NCBI GenBank assembly: GCA_964627605.1
Contig: CAZVGZ010000014.1
Coordinates: 1-64,000, forward strand
DNA from: CAZVGZ01 sp964627605
GTDB taxonomy: Bacteria; Latescibacterota; MWCZ01; CAZVGZ01
Reading direction: 5' to 3'
DNA: 64,000 nt
Part shown: positions 26,692 to 36,093 of the stretch, piece after piece
How positions within the stretch are numbered: the first letter of the stretch is position 1
Layout: each line of letters starts with the position of its first letter
The notes under the pieces: model-generated
Databases searched by the model: none
Told to the model about the DNA's origin: nothing
The model's input: only the letters and a program-made list of their open reading frames with translations
Made by a program: the position numbers and the translations under genes

Positions 26692-29600
26692 CTAGTTGTC
26701 TCTCAGTCTGCTCAGCGCCTGCTCCACCTCCAACCGCACAGCCTGAATATGGTTCCAATCAGGGTCCCAGTTGGATGTGGTCCAGCCCTGACGCATTACG
26801 TTATCCATGGGAAGAGACATCCGTTTTACTGTCTTAAGAGCCTCTTCCCCAGCAACGTCAGACGCGGTGCGAAGCTGTTCTCTCAGCATCATAAACGCGG
26901 TTACGTCTTCAGTGGCATCCCGACACGCTAACCACCTTCTGGTGTGTGTGTAGTTTCTGCCGTCATCAGCCAGAGTTGTGTACTGCGGTTCGAGGTTTGA
27001 TGTTGTGTTCCACTGGCTATTGCCGTGCAGCAGCACCCAAAAACCCCATCCGTCCAGATTCCACCGAAACGCGCTCCAACCATACATTCTATAGTGGCCC
27101 AACGGGTTCATCGTCCTCGACTCGCCAGGCGCCTCATAGAACCACACCGGCTCTCCATCCGCTCGCATGAGAGTCAGAAGCGAGTCGCCGAACTGTATAA
27201 ACTTGTCCAACGTCGGCTGCCACACATGCGTCACCGGAGCCATCCGCTGCATCTGTTCAAAAGTCGCCGCACCTCCAGGATTTGCGTACAGCTGCCATCT
27301 TGGGTCCGCTGCGGTGACCTCCAGTGCCACGTTCATATAGGGCGTCAATGACGCCTCGCCGTTTAGCGCAGGCTCGTCTTTAGGGTAGAGACCCAGCTGC
27401 TCCGGTCGTATTCCCATCGCTGCCAAATGAGGAAACACCGCATCGCCATACGTCCGCCACGCTTTATGCCGGTCATTTTCAGAAGGCTCGGTGCCCTGAG
27501 GGAATACAAACCCAAACCCAGGTAGCATGATGTATTTCAGAGGACCGATATTGGTGTAAACTCGGTCAAACGCCGTCCAATCAAGCGGCTCCAAAAGCGC
27601 CGTGCCTGACGTGTTCATTTTTCCGCGCGGAAGCGAAAGACAAGCGACATTGGCACCGCCCTGGCGAAGATATGGAGCCAACCGTTTCTGCCGCTCATCT
27701 GGCAAACCCTGCGGATATATCCAGGCGTGGAACGACACCGGACGATCGTGCAGTTTTTCAGGTAGTGACACCGGCGACACCCGCAGTGCAATCTTAAGAG
27801 TGTCGTTGGCAGGCGCGGGCTCAAGTGTGGTGATCGGCCATGAGAGTCTGTATTCACCAGCAGAGAGCCCGTTGGCTCTGATGTCCAACCACAAAGTCGC
27901 AACCTGTCCTGAAGCGATCTCCACCAGCCTCTCTGGCCCCAGCTCGGGCAACAGATCGGGTACGCGTTCACCGGCTGGCGGACCGTGGATTATCCCGGCG
28001 TACTTGGTGGGCATGGAGATCACCCGTTTGAACCCGACGACATCCTCTGCGGACATACCCTCCACAGCTTCGCCGCTAAGAGACAATGTACCTGGTGCCA
28101 GTCGAACCGTTGTCGCTCCTGGTGCGATGTTGAGCAGATGGACCGATCTACTCTCAGTCTCGTTGCCAAAAGCCCAAACATCGACCAAAGCGGTTTGATT
28201 TTCATTGGGCAACGCATCAAGCGGGTTGACCGTATCCCACGGGTTCGGGTCTTCCCACACAACCAGGTCTAAATCTGAACTAGCGGCTAGTTCGATCATC
28301 CCCCGCAAACGTCTGGCCTTTTTGAGCAGTTGAGCGACCTCGGCAAAAAGAGCGTCGTGCTGTTCCGGGCTCATCTCTTCAATATCACCATCTCTGCCCA
28401 AGACAGCGTCGTGATCTGACCTGAGCACCGCCGCCTGATGACGCACATATCGTGCAGCCCCACTTGAGCGCGACTCCAGTGTCGATGCTATCCTAACCGA
28501 AGCCTCCACAGCCGACTCCACCGATTCGCTGATCGGCTCAAACGGCTTGCGGACGCGTATCCGATGCGACTGCTGACCTATCACTTCGCCAGTTGCCGTG
28601 TCTAGATGGTTGATGCTGACAGCAAACCTGCCCGAGCGATTAATCGGATATATCAGTTCCGCACTCCTAGTGCCAGATGGCACGACAAACAACCTCGTCC
28701 ATTTGGGTCCCGAACGCTCCTTGATCGAAAGCTCAATCGTCGTTGCACTTTCTCGCTCCGGCACCCGGACCGACACGCGGTTGTCGCCGTAGTGTGGTGT
28801 CGGTAGTTCGTTAGAAAAAATGAAATCCGGCCCGCTGTCAGGTGGCGGTTCATTTTTCTGAGTGGACAGACGAAGAGCATCAAAACCATAAATATCACTG
28901 GAGACAATCTTACCGCTTTGCAGCGGGTATTCCCACGCGGTGAGATGCTGCTGCCCGGATACTATCTCCAACCTGCCGTTGCCGTCCAGATCAGCCACCA
29001 GTGTTGCTAAGGCAGCTCCCTTGTCATCATTGCCAATCGCCGAGAGTACATCTCCATCTGGGGAGACGATGTATAGCGACGTGCCCAACCCGTCCGTGGA
29101 TCTGTGCCGCACGCCCTGAATTATCTCCACGACACCATCGTTGTTGAGGTCAGCAAACGTCGGCGGCCAGAAATAGGCGTTACCCCCAAGCGGCCTGTTC
29201 CAGACGACGTTTCCATCAACGTCGATCCGCTCCATCACCGTCTTTTTGCCACCGACGATCATATCCATATCACCGTCGCCGTCAAGGTCTGCGATCCCGA
29301 CGCCCAAATATCCGTGCGACTGTGTCGGCGCTTTCCATCGAAACCGCCCGTTGACAGCGTCGAACGAGAAGAAAAAGTTCTCTCCAGGCGGATGACTGGC
29401 CAGGATGTACACCTCGTTTCGCCCGTCTCCGTCCCCATCAGTCACCATAGCTCTTGAGCGTCCAAACCAGGGTCGCATATGCTCGGCTACCGACGGCCCC
29501 TTCGCAACCCACATTAGCGAGCCGTCTGCCCTCAACGCAAAAACTTTGCCCTGGTCTACACCGTACAGGACCTCCAAAGCACCATCGCCATCAACGTCAG

Positions 29601-30186
29601 CAACACTGGGCATCGAGACCCTGTACGATTCCCCAGAAAAGCGCCAACGCACTGTCCCATCGTGGTTAAGGCACGCCAACCATCCGGTCTGAGATGGTGC
29701 CAGTATCTCATCGCGCCCGTCACCATCAAGGTCGGCGGCGATCGGGATGCTCGAACCTTTTGCCCCAAATCCAGGCCAACGCCACCTGATCTCACCATCG
29801 GCGTCAAGCGCGACAACTTCGCCGTGACTAGCGTGCGATATGATCTCTTTGCCACCGTCGCCATCAAGATCGGCCAGCGCTGGTGTCCCCACGGCGTAGC
29901 GCGCCCACCGCTTCTGGTTAGAGGTAACGCTAGGGTCGATGAGCGTGGTCCGCCATACCTCGTTTCCGCTGTTGTCCAACCGCACAATGTCGTTGCCATC
30001 ACCGACGATGATCCCCTCGATTGCCGTCGGTGACACAAACGCCACCGGGTTGCTGAACGCCACCTGGCTTTCAGCCCTCCATTTTACAGTCGGCTGAGGC
30101 CAATCGTCGGCGAACGCGGCATCAAGCGGGATCACGATCGCCACCACGACAGCACCGAACGTCATCAGCAAACACCAACGTTTCAT
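26692..30186 (-). CDS. Giant secreted FG-GAP propeller fused to a glycosidase-like domain
   Basis: 1164 residues from ATG 30186, with signal peptide (CLLMTFGAVVVAIVIPLDAAFA). Residues about 30-430 are FG-GAP/VCBS-type repeats with Ca-binding loops such as ADLDGDGGKEI, ADLDGDGRDEI, ADVDGDGALEV and ADLNNDGVVEI, forming a beta-propeller. A middle region (to about 780) has Ig-like and helical segments. The C-terminal 380 residues resemble a DUF4091-type TIM-barrel glycosidase: HAWIYPQGLPDERQ, PLKYIMLPGFGF, GLYPKDEPALNGEASL (likely catalytic acid) and VWFYEAPGESRT. Predicted extracellular carbohydrate-active enzyme with a binding propeller. It stands alone in its transcript, 349 bases after the sulfatase gene. 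Confidence 0.75.
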   Translation of the reverse strand: MKRWCLLMTFGAVVVAIVIPLDAAFADDWPQPTVKWRAESQVAFSNPVAFVSPTAIEGIIVGDGNDIVRLDNSGNEVWRTTLIDPSVTSNQKRWARYAVGTPALADLDGDGGKEIISHASHGEVVALDADGEIRWRWPGFGAKGSSIPIAADLDGDGRDEILAPSQTGWLACLNHDGTVRWRFSGESYRVSMPSVADVDGDGALEVLYGVDQGKVFALRADGSLMWVAKGPSVAEHMRPWFGRSRAMVTDGDGDGRNEVYILASHPPGENFFFSFDAVNGRFRWKAPTQSHGYLGVGIADLDGDGDMDMIVGGKKTVMERIDVDGNVVWNRPLGGNAYFWPPTFADLNNDGVVEIIQGVRHRSTDGLGTSLYIVSPDGDVLSAIGNDDKGAALATLVADLDGNGRLEIVSGQQHLTAWEYPLQSGKIVSSDIYGFDALRLSTQKNEPPPDSGPDFIFSNELPTPHYGDNRVSVRVPERESATTIELSIKERSGPKWTRLFVVPSGTRSAELIYPINRSGRFAVSINHLDTATGEVIGQQSHRIRVRKPFEPISESVESAVEASVRIASTLESRSSGAARYVRHQAAVLRSDHDAVLGRDGDIEEMSPEQHDALFAEVAQLLKKARRLRGMIELAASSDLDLVVWEDPNPWDTVNPLDALPNENQTALVDVWAFGNETESRSVHLLNIAPGATTVRLAPGTLSLSGEAVEGMSAEDVVGFKRVISMPTKYAGIIHGPPAGERVPDLLPELGPERLVEIASGQVATLWLDIRANGLSAGEYRLSWPITTLEPAPANDTLKIALRVSPVSLPEKLHDRPVSFHAWIYPQGLPDERQKRLAPYLRQGGANVACLSLPRGKMNTSGTALLEPLDWTAFDRVYTNIGPLKYIMLPGFGFVFPQGTEPSENDRHKAWRTYGDAVFPHLAAMGIRPEQLGLYPKDEPALNGEASLTPYMNVALEVTAADPRWQLYANPGGAATFEQMQRMAPVTHVWQPTLDKFIQFGDSLLTLMRADGEPVWFYEAPGESRTMNPLGHYRMYGWSAFRWNLDGWGFWVLLHGNSQWNTTSNLEPQYTTLADDGRNYTHTRRWLACRDATEDVTAFMMLREQLRTASDVAGEEALKTVKRMSLPMDNVMRQGWTTSNWDPDWNHIQAVRLEVEQALSRLRDN

Positions 30187-30535
30187 CGTCCAGATATCCT
30201 TTTCGGGGATCACCCACCACCACATCTGTCCCGGTTTCCAAACGGTTTCAGCATCTGTCAATACTGCCAAAACGCCCTCGTCACTTGACCTTTTCACGTA
30301 GTCTAAATGAAACCACGGACCCCTCTCCTATCGACAGCGTCCGACGCCGTCGGTGAGGACCGACGAAAACTACGAGAACTGTGGACTTCTGTACGACATA
30401 CGTCCACAAAAGCGGTGGACCGATGCAACAGAACAGATCAGGGGCACCCGCCCCCTACAGGTCGCGCCAACCGATCAGCCTGCTGACAGAACCTGTCAAT
30501 CGGGGCGGCCACAGATGACCTGATCCCTAAAAAAA
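30187..30535. other. 349-base intergenic region with short dyads
   Basis: No gene seen. It holds CCGACGCCGTCGG (30341-30353, a near-perfect palindrome), a TGTGGAC/GTCCACA stem (30380-30386 with 30402-30408), and a GC-rich GGGGC-ACCC-GCCCC element near 30442-30456. The last is downstream of the sulfatase gene and may help end its transcript, though no T run follows. Confidence 0.45.
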
Positions 30536-31972
30536 TCAGTTGCGATGATCGGGGTAGCCTGGGACCATTATCTCGTGCGGGCGGCCCGCAATCAGTTTCT
30601 CACCATCGGTGAACCCTTCGGGGCGATCCTGCAAGCGGCGGATCAGCTCTTGACGCCACGGCTCTATCCTATCGTCCGATCCAACTTCGAGCGATATATC
30701 ATGCAGCTCGTTGGGATCATTTTCTAGATCAAACAGATGCTCCTTGCCGCTCTGCGTATACCAGACATATTTCATGTGGCCATCAGTGATGTAGTGCACC
30801 CCGTCATCGTAGTCGTAGCAGCCAGAATGCTCTCCGTGGAGGGTCTTACGCCAGCTTGACTCCTCTCCACACATCAACGGGAGTATGCTGCTGCCTGTGA
30901 TCGAGTCTGGAATATCTAGACCAGCGACATCAAGAAATGTTGGCATCACATCCTGTATCCCAATTGGACAAGACGTCACGACGCCGTTTTGCATCTTCAT
31001 ATCCTTGGGCGCTCTGGCGATGAACGGAACCCTGGCGGAGCCTTCATACGCGAATGTTTTTCTAAACATGTTGTGATCGCCCAGCATCTCTCCATGATCC
31101 GAGGTAAACAGGACAAATGTGTTTTGGAGGACACCCAACGAGTTCATGTATGTAAACAGCCGCCCTATCTGATCGTCTATATGATTTATCATCCCGTAGT
31201 AGGCAGCGCGAGCATAACGCATCGGTTGCTCACCGATGCGCATCCGGTGAGCATTTACGTCGAGCCCTCTCTCTGGCTTGTCAAACAGTTCTGCCCAATC
31301 ACCTACTAACGGTTCTGGAAGCTCTTCGTCTATATATCTGTCGTAGTAAAACTTAGGAGGTGTTAGAGGAGGATGCGGGGCCACCATTGAGATGTTGAGG
31401 AAAAAAGGTGCTGTTTCATCGCGGCGTTTCAGGAACCGCATGGCGCGATCGACGCAGTAGAATGAGTGGGAGTGTTCTTCTGGCAGATGGTTCGGACGCC
31501 CGACCCAACCGTTGGGCGAGACCCCGTGCGCCACTCCCGGATCGGCTGGCGACACCCCTTGAGCCTGTAGCCAATCGATATAGTCGTTGTCGTCACCTCT
31601 TGTATTGTCAGCTAGCTGCACATGCTCAAACCCAAACCGCCGCCGCCTGGGATGAAGATGCATCTTCCCGATCATCTCGCTCTGATATCCGCCACTAGTC
31701 AGCTCTCCAGCCAGCGTGTGCTCCGGCTGCCAATCGACACTCTCCTGGTAGCCCACCATCCCGTTTGCATCAGGTGCCTGACCGCTCATTAGGGTCCGTC
31801 TGGCGGGGATGCAGCTCGGTGCCTCCGAGTAGCCGCGGCGAAAAAAAGTACCTGACGCTCCTAAGTAGTCGAGGTTTGGTGTCTGTAGCACAGGATGCCC
31901 ATCGAGGCCCAAACAGTCGCCACGCTGTTGATCGGTCATTATGAGCAGAATATTTGGCCTGTTGTCGGGCAT
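30536..31972 (-). CDS. Type I (formylglycine) sulfatase
   Basis: 478 residues from the second ATG of the pair (31972), five bases after AAGGAG. The catalytic motif C-x-P-x-R is present as Cys54 to Arg58 (APSCIPARR), the Cys being converted to formylglycine. Metal ligands include Asp14 with Gln15 (MTDQQRGD) and the later Asp-His (FTSDHGEMLGDH). No signal peptide is seen, so it should act in the cytoplasm on short sulfated sugars after import. Such enzymes strip sulfate from algal or host glycans. It lies next to a decayed glycoside-hydrolase-like gene and a large secreted glycosidase-like protein. No formylglycine-generating enzyme is in the window. Confidence 0.92.
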   Translation of the reverse strand: MPDNRPNILLIMTDQQRGDCLGLDGHPVLQTPNLDYLGASGTFFRRGYSEAPSCIPARRTLMSGQAPDANGMVGYQESVDWQPEHTLAGELTSGGYQSEMIGKMHLHPRRRRFGFEHVQLADNTRGDDNDYIDWLQAQGVSPADPGVAHGVSPNGWVGRPNHLPEEHSHSFYCVDRAMRFLKRRDETAPFFLNISMVAPHPPLTPPKFYYDRYIDEELPEPLVGDWAELFDKPERGLDVNAHRMRIGEQPMRYARAAYYGMINHIDDQIGRLFTYMNSLGVLQNTFVLFTSDHGEMLGDHNMFRKTFAYEGSARVPFIARAPKDMKMQNGVVTSCPIGIQDVMPTFLDVAGLDIPDSITGSSILPLMCGEESSWRKTLHGEHSGCYDYDDGVHYITDGHMKYVWYTQSGKEHLFDLENDPNELHDISLEVGSDDRIEPWRQELIRRLQDRPEGFTDGEKLIAGRPHEIMVPGYPDHRN

Positions 31973-32112
31973 CATCACTCCTTGGGGTTTTTCAAAAAAG
32001 AGCTAACAGGATCATAGTGAATTCAGTATACGGTCTGGCGATCCCACGTCAACTCCAGCGGTATAGAAGCTGTCGAAATCGAAATCGTGCTGTGAAAAAC
32101 GCTTCCAACTCG

Positions 32113-33989
32113 CTACATCGGTATGAAATCGAGACTATCACAGACGACCATTCCGTCAACACGAACCAGCGACACCGCGTGAAACCCAAGCTCAAGATCA
32201 TCGCGCTGATAGTGTATGGATGAGTTTTCCACTCCCGCAGCGGATTGGTCGATCTTGGTGATCTCCTCGCCATCGACAAACAGCGCAGCGCTTCCATACT
32301 GAGCGCCACAGGGCCCCCAAAGCCTGAAACCGCCTCCCTGGTAGTTCCATTTAGCCGTAGCCAGCGTTTCTGACGAAGATTACCCAAATCCGAACCGCAA
32401 TTCCTGGCCACTCATCTCTTTCCACACATCTGGCGCTGCTCCAGACCCCATTATCGCGTCTGTCGCCAACAGTGAGACCCACCCAACGTCGCCCAAATCA
32501 GAGATGGCGAAGCGATCTACATGACATACCGATCCGGTGTAACCCAAAACACCAATTCGCCCAGACCTCTTACCGACCGCCTCATCGAACACCCTCAGAC
32601 CATCAATAGCTACCGCACAACGTCCGTCCCTCTGCTCTATTACGACACTGCGAGAAGCGCCAGCGCTAGCTCCATCACCAGCTTTGACAGCCCCTGGTCC
32701 CAGAGCAGTACTGACCCCGTCCGGTTCCACACTCTCCACACGCCACTCGTCCAGCGCGATTACCAAACAGGTACAGTTCGACAGAGTAAGCCGGTTGGGA
32801 CACCCGTCTGCCCCAACCGGCCTGTCCGCTCCGATGGGGCTGTTGTGGTTCCACACTATTGCGGCTTCACCGTGACAACGCATTTCAGCCTCCAACCGAA
32901 AATCCGAAAAACAGCGCTGCACGGTAGCCAGGTTGGCTGCATTCGGGGCGGACACCACACCGCCATTGATATGAGGCTTCGACCAGTCGCGCGATGCGAG
33001 GTTGATGGTGCCGAGATTTTTTTGTTTTGCATGGAAACAGAACTCTTAAACTACCCGCCCTATCGACCTGCCCAGACCATGTCTGCCCCCATATACCTTG
33101 GGCTTCACGTGCCGCAGCCTCGGCATGCCACATTGAGCCGAATAGGTGGATACTCCACTCAGTGTCAAAATGAGCACTCTCTAGCGGAGCGCGAAACAAA
33201 ATCTAAAACCCTCGATTTCAAGCTGTGGTCGTCGTCGGTGCATACAGATAGCCATCATGGACGAACGCTGGAAAACCTTCGATAGGAACAGGCAGAAATC
33301 GCCGGTTTTGAAGTAGATGAATCATAATGGGGCCGTGGTAGGGTCCGCCTGGATTGGGCGATGTAAACACCACCAACACCCTGGTACCTCCCCTATTGCC
33401 AGGCGTGGACATATCAGCTACGATGAACCAATCGTTTTGGCGTTTGACATACAGTACCAGCATAGACCCGTTTGTAGCGACCAAGCAGCAACGGCTGTTG
33501 CGATTGAGAATGAATAGGCTCTGGTGCCTGAACGAAAGGTCCTTCTGGCGATGGTGCGCTTGCGTACGCGAGCCCACCGTCACAGTTGTCAGGCGTCGCC
33601 CAATCGTACACCATGTGATAGACGTCGTCATCATACCAGACACTCACGTCAGGCGTACCGCCAGATATCTCGCCATCGCCATTGGAAGCATCGACGCCAC
33701 CACTAAGAACGATCCCACGATCATCCCAGGTGTCACCACCGTCTTTGGAATGAAGTAGTTGACACCCCCCAGAGGGCCAATACCCCTTGGGTTAAACCCT
33801 GACGTAGAGACACAGACCGCCTGTGGGAGGATCGGTAAACGAAAAACCGTTGACGGGCCACTCGTAAGGTTTGGAGCCTATGAGGATCGGGTTCGCCGGG
33901 CTGCGAACAAAACTGTCGAACGACAATTCGCCGACGACAGGATGACTCAACCACAACTCTCTATGCTGGAGGCTGGAAAGATCAAACAT
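32113..33989 (-). pseudogene. Glycoside-hydrolase-like (GH32/43-type propeller) gene, multiply frameshifted
   Basis: One protein can be followed through three frames. The start is ATG 33989 (FDSFVRSPANPILIG, YEWPVNGFSFTDPP). After a shift near 33790 it reads SGFNPRGIGPLGG, then HSKDGGDTWDDRGIVLSGG and SVWYDDDVYHMVYDWATP. Shifts follow near 33500 (QNDWFIVADMSTPGNRGG), near 33215 (ESAHFDTEWSIHLFG, GIWGQTWSGQVDR) and in an A7 run near 33018 (GTINLASRDWSKPHINGG). An in-frame TAA lies at 32380-32382. The C-terminal part (WNYQGGGFRLWGP, SAALFVDGEEI) stops at 32113. The order suggests a five-bladed-propeller glycosidase plus a carbohydrate-binding beta-sandwich. Its start overlaps the end of mpl by 8 bases. 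Confidence 0.75.
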
Positions 33990-35412
33990 TCCTGTCTTGG
34001 TAATCAGACTCCCACAGATCTGCGGTCTTTTTAACCAGTCCGCCGAAGCCGCCGTTACTCATAATCACCACGACGTCACCAGTTCTGGTCTCGCAATCCA
34101 GCAACTGTGTGATCTTGTCTGGATCGGTGATATGGATGCCATCGCAACCTAGAGCCGCCAGATCTCCGATAACCGCATCGACATCAAGTCTTTCGTCTTT
34201 GGGGACTTTGTCGAGACGGTGTATAGGACCGATGACAGCTCTGTCAGCAAGACCTAGAGCCTGCGTCAGCTCTTGTTGGAGGATCGACCGAACCGCGGTA
34301 TTAGACCTTGGTTCAATCACCGCCCATAGCCGGCAATCGGGAAAACTGTCTCTGACGGTCTTAAGCGTGGCGGCGATGGCGGTCGGGTGGTGGGCGAAGT
34401 CGTCGAACAGTGTTCGACCACCAACGTTGGAAGCTATCTGAAGACGGCGGCGGACACCTTTGAAATCCGCCATATACCGACACGAATCTTCGACCGCCAC
34501 CCCATAGTGGCTCGCAAGAGCGATCACACCCAACGCGTTCTTGACGTTGTGCTCGCCCAACATCGGCAGATCGCAGCGACCCATGGTCTGGTTGTTGCGG
34601 ACGACGTCAAAACTCGTGCGGTTCTGGTTAAGTCTGACATTGGCCCCAATCCAGTCCGATCCTTCATCAAGCCCAAAACTCTCTACAGGACAGTGGGTAG
34701 TATCCAACACCGCCGCTACGTTGGGATCGCCACCAGCGGCGAGAACCACTCCGTTTCTCGGTATTAACACCACAAGCCGCCTAAACGAAAGCAGTATGTC
34801 GTCGATGTCATCGAAGATGTCACCATGGTCGAACTCTATGTTGTTGATAATTAGGCCGTCAGGCAGATAGTGGACAAACTTGCTTCGTTTGTCAAAGAAG
34901 GCGGTATCGTACTCATCGCCCTCACAGACAAAAAACTCCCCGCCACCATTTCGCGCACCACCGCCAAAATTCTCGGGGATACCCCCGATCATAAAACCAG
35001 GATCAAGCCCGGCTTGATCAAGCATCCACGCCAACATCGACGATGTAGTAGTCTTTCCGTGGGTTCCTGACGCCACTAGCGACGTTCGCCCCCGTATGAA
35101 AGACTCTTTAAGTATTTCAGGGAGCGAGACATACCGCAGCTTGCGCTCAAGAATCGCCTCCACCTCTGGGTTGCCCCTGGACATCGCATTGCCAATGACC
35201 ACTAAGTCCGGTGCAGGAACAAGATGATCGGCATCAAAACCCTCAAGCACTCTCACTCCGCTCTCAGCCAGAAAACTGCTCATCGGCGGGTACACGTTTT
35301 CATCAGAGCCGGTCACTGTGTGCCCTTGCTCCTTCAGCATCGCTGCGACTGAGCCCATGGCGGTTCCGCAGATGGCAATGAAATACACATGAGAGCTAGC
35401 GCTTAGATTCAT
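33982..35412 (-). CDS. mpl: UDP-MurNAc:L-Ala-gamma-D-Glu-meso-DAP ligase (Mpl)
   Basis: A Mur-ligase-family enzyme of 476 residues that reattaches salvaged murein tripeptide to UDP-MurNAc during peptidoglycan recycling. The N-terminal Rossmann part opens with VYFIAICGTAMGSVAAML, a Mpl rather than MurC style. The ATP P-loop is SGTHGKTTTSSML. Further marks are FDHGDIFDD, GEHNVKNALG and FDDFAHHPTAI. ATG 35412 has AAGGGG five bases upstream. It indicates a DAP-type cell wall that is recycled. The neighbouring TetR gene ends 57 bases upstream, but Mpl function is unrelated to it. Confidence 0.93.
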   Translation of the reverse strand: MNLSASSHVYFIAICGTAMGSVAAMLKEQGHTVTGSDENVYPPMSSFLAESGVRVLEGFDADHLVPAPDLVVIGNAMSRGNPEVEAILERKLRYVSLPEILKESFIRGRTSLVASGTHGKTTTSSMLAWMLDQAGLDPGFMIGGIPENFGGGARNGGGEFFVCEGDEYDTAFFDKRSKFVHYLPDGLIINNIEFDHGDIFDDIDDILLSFRRLVVLIPRNGVVLAAGGDPNVAAVLDTTHCPVESFGLDEGSDWIGANVRLNQNRTSFDVVRNNQTMGRCDLPMLGEHNVKNALGVIALASHYGVAVEDSCRYMADFKGVRRRLQIASNVGGRTLFDDFAHHPTAIAATLKTVRDSFPDCRLWAVIEPRSNTAVRSILQQELTQALGLADRAVIGPIHRLDKVPKDERLDVDAVIGDLAALGCDGIHITDPDKITQLLDCETRTGDVVVIMSNGGFGGLVKKTADLWESDYQDRNV

Positions 35413-35469
35413 TTAACCCCTTGTGTTCGTGGGTGCTAACCCATCGCATCGAGAACGTCTTACTCAGAT

Positions 35470-36093
35470 TTAGGGTTTGCCCACCAGACCATACAGAAGC
35501 AGATCAGAGATATGGTCGGCGTAGCTCTCGTAGAACGACTCACCGAATTTGGTACCACTGATCCGTTCAATGGTCGGCTTATGTATAAAATGAGCCATTA
35601 CCATCATATGGATAAGCGGTACGACTATCTCGAACGGTGTCGATCTTCCTGATCTGACAGCAGCTTCGGGAAGCAGTCGATCTCTTACTGTATCAATCCC
35701 CTCACGGATGGAGTCGGCCTTATGCTCTTCCATCTCAGGCGTTGTGCGCGGCACCTCTGAAACCATCACGTGCATCCGATCGGGGTTTTCGAGTATGAGC
35801 TCGGTCATCGCATCGACATAGGCCCTCACCCGCTCCTCCAACGATCCTTCGCCACCCAAAGTGCTCTCATGTACTGTTTTGACAGACAGACCACACTCTG
35901 CTATGATCTCCTCCAACATCTTCTGCTTGCTGCCGAAGTGGTAGTTCACCATTGAGAGGCTGATCTGCGCTTCCTGAGCAACTTTGCGAACCCCTGTGGA
36001 CGCAAACCCATTTATGGCGAACAGGTGGGTGGCCGCCGCCAAAATCTGTTTCCGGGTATCTTGGCTATCGCTAGGAGGTTTGTTCTCACCCAT
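35470..36093 (-). CDS. TetR/AcrR-family repressor of the efflux operon
   Basis: 207 residues with an N-terminal helix-turn-helix (GVRKVAQEAQISLSMVNYHFGSK, shown here as the family region near residues 33-55) and a C-terminal ligand-binding helical domain. Its ATG overlaps the stop of the RND permease gene (TGATG), and GGAGG lies seven bases upstream inside that gene. It is thus the last cistron of the TolC-HlyD-RND operon. Autoregulation through the two palindromes in front of the first gene (41922-41969) is the natural inference. Confidence 0.88.
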   Translation of the reverse strand: MGENKPPSDSQDTRKQILAAATHLFAINGFASTGVRKVAQEAQISLSMVNYHFGSKQKMLEEIIAECGLSVKTVHESTLGGEGSLEERVRAYVDAMTELILENPDRMHVMVSEVPRTTPEMEEHKADSIREGIDTVRDRLLPEAAVRSGRSTPFEIVVPLIHMMVMAHFIHKPTIERISGTKFGESFYESYADHISDLLLYGLVGKP

